In this document: positions 59,830-64,000 of the stretch, piece after piece | Numbering within the stretch: the first letter of the stretch is position 1 | Layout: each line of letters begins with the position of its first letter | Assembly: GCA_964036155.1 (NCBI GenBank) | Contig: OZ038423.1 | Span: 17,747,249 to 17,811,248 of the forward strand | Origin: Diploscapter coronatus | Taxonomy: Eukaryota > Nematoda > Chromadorea > Rhabditida > Rhabditidae | DNA: 64,000 nucleotides | Direction: 5' to 3' | Notes under the pieces: model-generated | The model's input: only the letters and a program-made list of their open reading frames with translations | Told to the model about the DNA's origin: nothing | Databases searched by the model: none | Translations under genes and position numbers: made by a program

Positions 59830-62640
59830 TAAGTGTTAGACATCATTCCTTATAAGAGTTGCGCAATGCATAGCACACAACTTACTCTCATTATAGAGCT
59901 GTGCCAGATCTTTCTATACCATACCTAATTTTATGACTAATTCCTCGTATCTAGCTGAATTAGCATTATTGCCAAAGATGTGGATACGCTTACTCATTAA
60001 GAGACAGTTTACAAAATTTGCGTAACTGAAATTATTGTTGCTGTGAAAAATTTATTGCAAAAATTCAATGATAGAAAAGAAAAACCACGAGGCACATTAA
60101 TACATTTTTATTGTGTAATTTTTAAATCAGAACTAGGGAGTATTCCGTCAGGCGGAAAAATGTATGGGAGGGGCCCGCTCGGGTAAATTTTACTCTATGG
60201 TACCGAAAATGTTTGCAAGGTGGTTGGAAAAGATAGAAATTTTTAAGGAAATATACAGGGGAACTCCGCACAGAGGATCTGAACACATCCTCCCTAAATC
60301 TGTTTTTAATATTCAGACATGCTCTCAGCGTTCCCATATTCGCCTTCTTATGCCATTCGCAATACGACGATTCAGAAAGTTGTCTCTGATCTATTTTACA
60401 TAGGTAAAACATATATTTTATACACCAGAGATCAATTTGGCAAACTCTTTGAGTGAGAATAATCGACTCAGTCACCTTTGAATTGGAAGCTTTCTGTAAT
60501 TAAGATATATTTGAAAAATGATAGTAAAAATATTTTATTTTATAGTTATATTCATATTGTTATTTTACATTTTTATTGTGAATATGGATAATTGTAATTT
60601 CAGCGTGTTTAATAATGCTCTGGCATATCGACCAGGTCCGTCCCTCTGCGGAATACAAATCTTGTTGCGCAGAGACCGGGGATGTTGACGGGTCTATTAC
60701 GGTCGTAAGCCACTCTTTCTCTAGCTCTCCACATGGAAGACCACGCTCACTCTCTCGCCCAACTGGACCCAACAGACCCAGCTCACTTCTCACCACCATC
60801 CTATAGGCAATCTCATACATCTCCTTTTGGCACACCCCCTATTGGGAACTGCCCTATTGGGAACAACCCTATTCGGAACTCTATTGAAATAAGGCAAAGT
60901 AGGAATGTTCCTATTTTGCCTTATTTCAATAGAGTTCCGAATAGGGCAGTTCCCAATAGGGAGTGTGCCCTCCTTTTGTCTCATCATCCTTTTACATTGT
61001 TATATCATAGTGGAATAAAGTTTATATACCTGAAGCTAGTTTGGTTTTACTGCAAATCAATCAGTAAATTGGTACCGAATCTGGCGAACCGCCACCTCTA
61101 GGGCTAATCCCTATCCCCTTATTCCACTCTAACTCTACCTAAACTCGAACCTTCGAGGAACTCACACAGCGAAAATCCACTCTTTCTCTAATCTCTCGCC
61201 TTTCTCCCCACTCTCACTCTTTCCTGCCAGTGCCGCTTATCGGACACTGCTCATTCCGTCTACATCTTTTCTCCCTCTTCTTTTGTATTGTTCTCTATTC
61301 TATGACCATTGACTAATTGTCGATTGGCCGTTCTTCTTCCAGTATTCAGTCTACTCATCTGTTCTCCTGAAAAGCGGCTGCTCTCCCACTTCCTCACCAC
61401 CTTGGATTGTCCTTTGTTGCACTCAATAACTCTGTTACTTGAGTCACAAGTATGTTGACTGGCATAAAATAGCAGCCATAACACATAGGGAACAATGCTA
61501 GGAAAAAATCATTACTTTTGCACGGCAAAATTTTAATTTGATCTTTTCCCGCCAAAATTAACTGACGACTAATCAATTAAGCATGCAATGGCAACCTGCA
61601 AACCGCATGACATATTTTAAAGGTCTCTAAAGTTCTATTTTTATGCAAAAACCGCGTGGAATGAGGAAAACACAAGACATACAGTAATCTACGTCATAAC
61701 TCAGGCTGAAATCACATTATTTGGCAGTCTGGACAATTCATAGCTCTATCCTGGATAACTCCTAGTCTGGGAGTTCGTAGTCTTCCAAATACTACCTCCA
61801 GGCCCATAACACACAGTACAGTAATTCAGGCAACGGATTCAGGATTATAATTCTTCACAGCCTTTTCACTTCAACTCGTCATTTCAGGTTCTATCATTCG
61901 TTTTGAATATTCTGAGCAAACTTAGGCGTATTTATTTCGTTCATTCAGCAAATTCGGCCATTTCGAGATATAAAAATTTTGGAAAACAATGAAAAGTGCT
62001 CATAAGTAGTCAAAAATTAGCATATTCTATATCCACTATTAATCCCCTTCAATTTCATGTATGATTTCCCTAGGTACTAAATTTGCACTTGTCTTCAACA
62101 AGATCCCCTAGAATTACTATAGGAAGTTCATAGGATCTGATAGATATAGAGGTTTTTGAGATATCTGATTCCTGAAGTATGTCATAGATCCCCAAACCGC
62201 CTGTCAAAATGAACTATTCTATCATATCTTACTATTCAAGAAGTCTATAGGTCATTACATCCATCTTTCTGGTCACTAGGCTCTCCCATGTACCGAGTGT
62301 TTCAAGTTTATCTCCGACCATTTCGAAAAACAAATCACACCATGATGATCAGCGTGAAAAACTGTATAAGACATGTGAAAATCAGCCAAATCGACAGACC
62401 CCTGAAAACATCGACTTTGGTTTTTCCTGACAATCACTTTTAATTAAAATTTGGCATATTTTGTCAGTTTATCAAATGATGCAACCCATCTAATAATATC
62501 TTACTGATCAAATCACGCTAGGCTGAATAATAAAGAATGCAGGAATTATCATGTGTTTCCAAATATCTTTGTCACTTGCACTCTTTCGAATTTATGTATT
62601 TGTTTTTGACAATCTCCTGTGGCTATGAAGCATCGGCAAA
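59830..62640. other. No gene recognised; one hairpin
   Basis: A compact hairpin at about 60825-60975 pairs CCCTATTGGGAACTGCCC with GGGCAGTTCCCAATAGGG around a second nested pairing (ATTGAAATAAGGCAAA). The stretch 60605-60820 is open on both strands and GC-richer, but has no motif or convincing splice partner. At 62340-62450 there is half of the hairpin family seen at 27265-27650. Confidence 0.45.
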
Positions 62641-62645
62641 TTCAG

Positions 62646-62785
62646 TCAGCGACTATTTTTCGGCCTTGTTTACCTTCGTCAATATCGTCCTCCACAGAAT
62701 GACTTCAACACCATTCCTCTGTCTACGAAACGCCAGATTTCGATGGGCTCTAAATGAATTTCGAAGGCATTCAGCATTTTCTTGA
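62646..62785 (+). CDS. Possible C-terminal exon of a GPCR-like protein
   Basis: After a TTCAG acceptor the frame reads SDYFSALFTFVNIVLHRM, then TPFLCLRNARFRWALNEF and a short basic tail to TGA. A helix with an Asn followed by RNARFRWAL resembles the end of TM7 plus the cytoplasmic helix of rhodopsin-like receptors. No upstream exons were identified, so it may be the end of a gene not modelled or a remnant. Confidence 0.3.
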
Positions 62786-62979
62786 AATGATGAACTCATA
62801 AAATCAGCATACAATCGGCTAATTTGCTCAATCAATCAATCAATAAATCCTTCCCATTTGCATCATTTCTTTCGTTATTACCCAGCTCGTCTATCTACAG
62901 TCTCCAGATCTGCCCACCCTTCATTCCTCTATACTCCCTGCTAAATCCACTCATCTATCATTGGAGTTATCCACGAGCA

Positions 62980-63896
62980 ATGCAGTCTCTGTTCGACTTT
63001 CTGCCCAAACTGCTGCATTGGCATTTCGACTACAAGACCCTCGGCAAGCTGTTGGTGCATGGCAGCGGTCCAAACTTCCCGTACAAAAAGTCATCCAAAT
63101 GGACCTCCGATCACCTGCCATTCGCTATGCAGGTAGACTTTCAGGAGAAAATTGCAGGCAGCTCTATAGAGGTGCTTGTGAGTAGAAATGCCATTTTCGT
63201 AAATTTTTTGACTGTCCCAAAAATCTCGCCATTGATACTGCTGCTCAGGGCTTTCTGTGTCATGAAGTTACACTTCTGATCCAGAGTTTTCACTAAAGTT
63301 AATGTTCCATTCATTTCTAAAACTCATCAAGGACTGGAATTAAGTAGAGACCAGATAAATATAGAATTCTAAGATATGTATTGTATATGAGTGATCGGCT
63401 TATCGATCATTCCATTTTCATTGTCGATTCCTCTGCATACTCTTTCTTAACCCAATGTTCGATGAGCCCTAGTAAAACTTATTGTTAGCATAAATTCTGT
63501 AGTCAGGATCAGTTGGTTATTTGTCCATTAAAAAATTGGAATCAGAATCACCAATCGATATGAGCGGATAACAATAGGAGCATTTACAATTTTATCACCG
63601 GGCAATTATTCAACCAGTCCTGAGCAAAATAATTGTGTGCAAAGACATCTTGTTGTCGAATCTTTGACTACAGCAGAGATGGAGCATCTTTCAATGAGTA
63701 ATTGTGCAATTGCAGATGTCTGTGATCTACGTGGTGGTCATCTTCTCGATCCGGCGTGCAATGCGTCATCGCCCTGCCTTCTCGCTGCGTCTCCCCCTGG
63801 CAGTTTGGAATCTCTTCCTGGCACTCATCTCCATCCTCATGGCCTACAAATTCATCGAAGAATTTCTCACTTTCCACTTCACCAATGGCATGATGC
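62980..63896 (+). CDS. ELO-family very-long-chain fatty acid elongase, 5' part
   Basis: Condensing enzyme of fatty-acid elongation in the ER membrane (malonyl-CoA plus acyl-CoA to 3-ketoacyl-CoA). Exon 1, 62980-63177: MQSLFDFLPKLL, HFDYKTLGKLLVHGSGPNFP, ending SSIEVL at a strong GTGAGT donor. Exon 2, 63716-63896: MSVIYVVVIFSIRRAMRHRP, FSLRLPLAVWNLFLALISIL, MAYKFIEEFL, ending at GTAAGT in phase 1. The NRPPF-like RHRPAFSLR and LAVWNLFLA segments are hallmarks of the family's first two helices. The catalytic HxxHH box lies in later exons outside the window. An upstream donor (after FAMQ) would also splice in phase, giving a shorter loop. The gene is cut by the window end. Confidence 0.85.
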
Positions 63897-64000
63897 GTAA
63901 GTTGAGATGCTATGCGAAAACATTTAGATCTGAATTAATTTGATCCTGATTACATGCTCTTCATTTAGTGTATGAAATGTGATGTTACAGGTTGAAAGAA

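Noticed and set aside
60560..60835. Open frames on both strands in a GC-richer block
   Set aside because: No recognisable motif, no partner exons and no signal peptide; kept only as an unexplained stretch.
63716..63900. Alternative frame reading CDLRGGHLLDPACN across the elongase exon
   Set aside because: The ELO frame (MSVIYVVVIF, LAVWNLFLA) has clear family motifs and phased splice sites; the other is a shadow.
1..64000. tRNA, rRNA or spliced-leader RNA genes
   Set aside because: I looked for T-loop (GGTTCGAATC-like) and spliced-leader signatures by eye and found none; a tRNAscan-SE or Infernal run would settle it.

Overview
The window looks like nuclear DNA from a nematode. It is AT-rich, with genes split by many short introns (often 40-60 nt) that end in TTTCAG or TTTTAG. 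The gene content is typical of nematodes: STR-type seven-transmembrane chemoreceptors, an F-box/kelch pair, C-type-lectin exons, DUF281-like secreted cysteine domains, a Smad and an ELO fatty-acid elongase. I cannot name the species. No tRNA, rRNA, CRISPR array or bacterial operon was seen. All gene models were assembled by hand from reading frame, splice-site and phase agreement; none has transcript support.

Layout. 1-4 kb: remnants of 7TM-like genes. 4.2-12.9 kb: two F-box/kelch genes in opposite orientation, forming an inverted duplication around an unrecognised multi-exon gene (6.15-9.5 kb), with a stray last-exon fragment of the first copy at 12.7-12.9 kb. 13.2-23.5 kb: an intact STR receptor on the minus strand, then a tandem duplication of a roughly 3-kb block, each block holding a Gly/Tyr-rich exon plus an STR receptor gene. 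25.5-26.6 kb: a secreted Cys-containing protein. 29.2-33.6 kb: minus-strand C-type-lectin exons split by repeat DNA. 35.1 kb: an isolated signal-peptide exon. 37.1-40.7 kb: a complete but divergent Smad. 41.7-45 kb: large palindromes. 45.2-51.2 kb: a gene with four tandem 36-residue exons, an exon encoding a hydrophobic membrane segment and two DUF281-like domains. 55.7-59.1 kb: a small four-helix membrane protein whose last intron is full of foldback elements. 63-64 kb: the 5' part of an ELO elongase that runs off the window.

Repeats make up much of 41-61 kb and sit inside introns of host genes. Most are hairpin-forming non-autonomous DNA elements. Several have readable target-site duplications: 8 bp with CAGGG ends (hAT-like), 9 bp with GGCTC ends, 5 bp with CACGCT ends, TTAA, and TA. 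Some are nested, and the empty site of one insertion is preserved elsewhere in the window.

Most interesting: (1) in the 45-51 kb gene, skipping or including one transmembrane exon changes the frame of the next exon, so the models predict either a short membrane form or a secreted two-domain form; (2) the Smad lacks a canonical MH1 DNA-binding hairpin and a C-terminal SSXS; (3) the inverted F-box/kelch duplication; (4) a TA-type element lying exactly at the dyad centre of a 1.7-kb palindrome.
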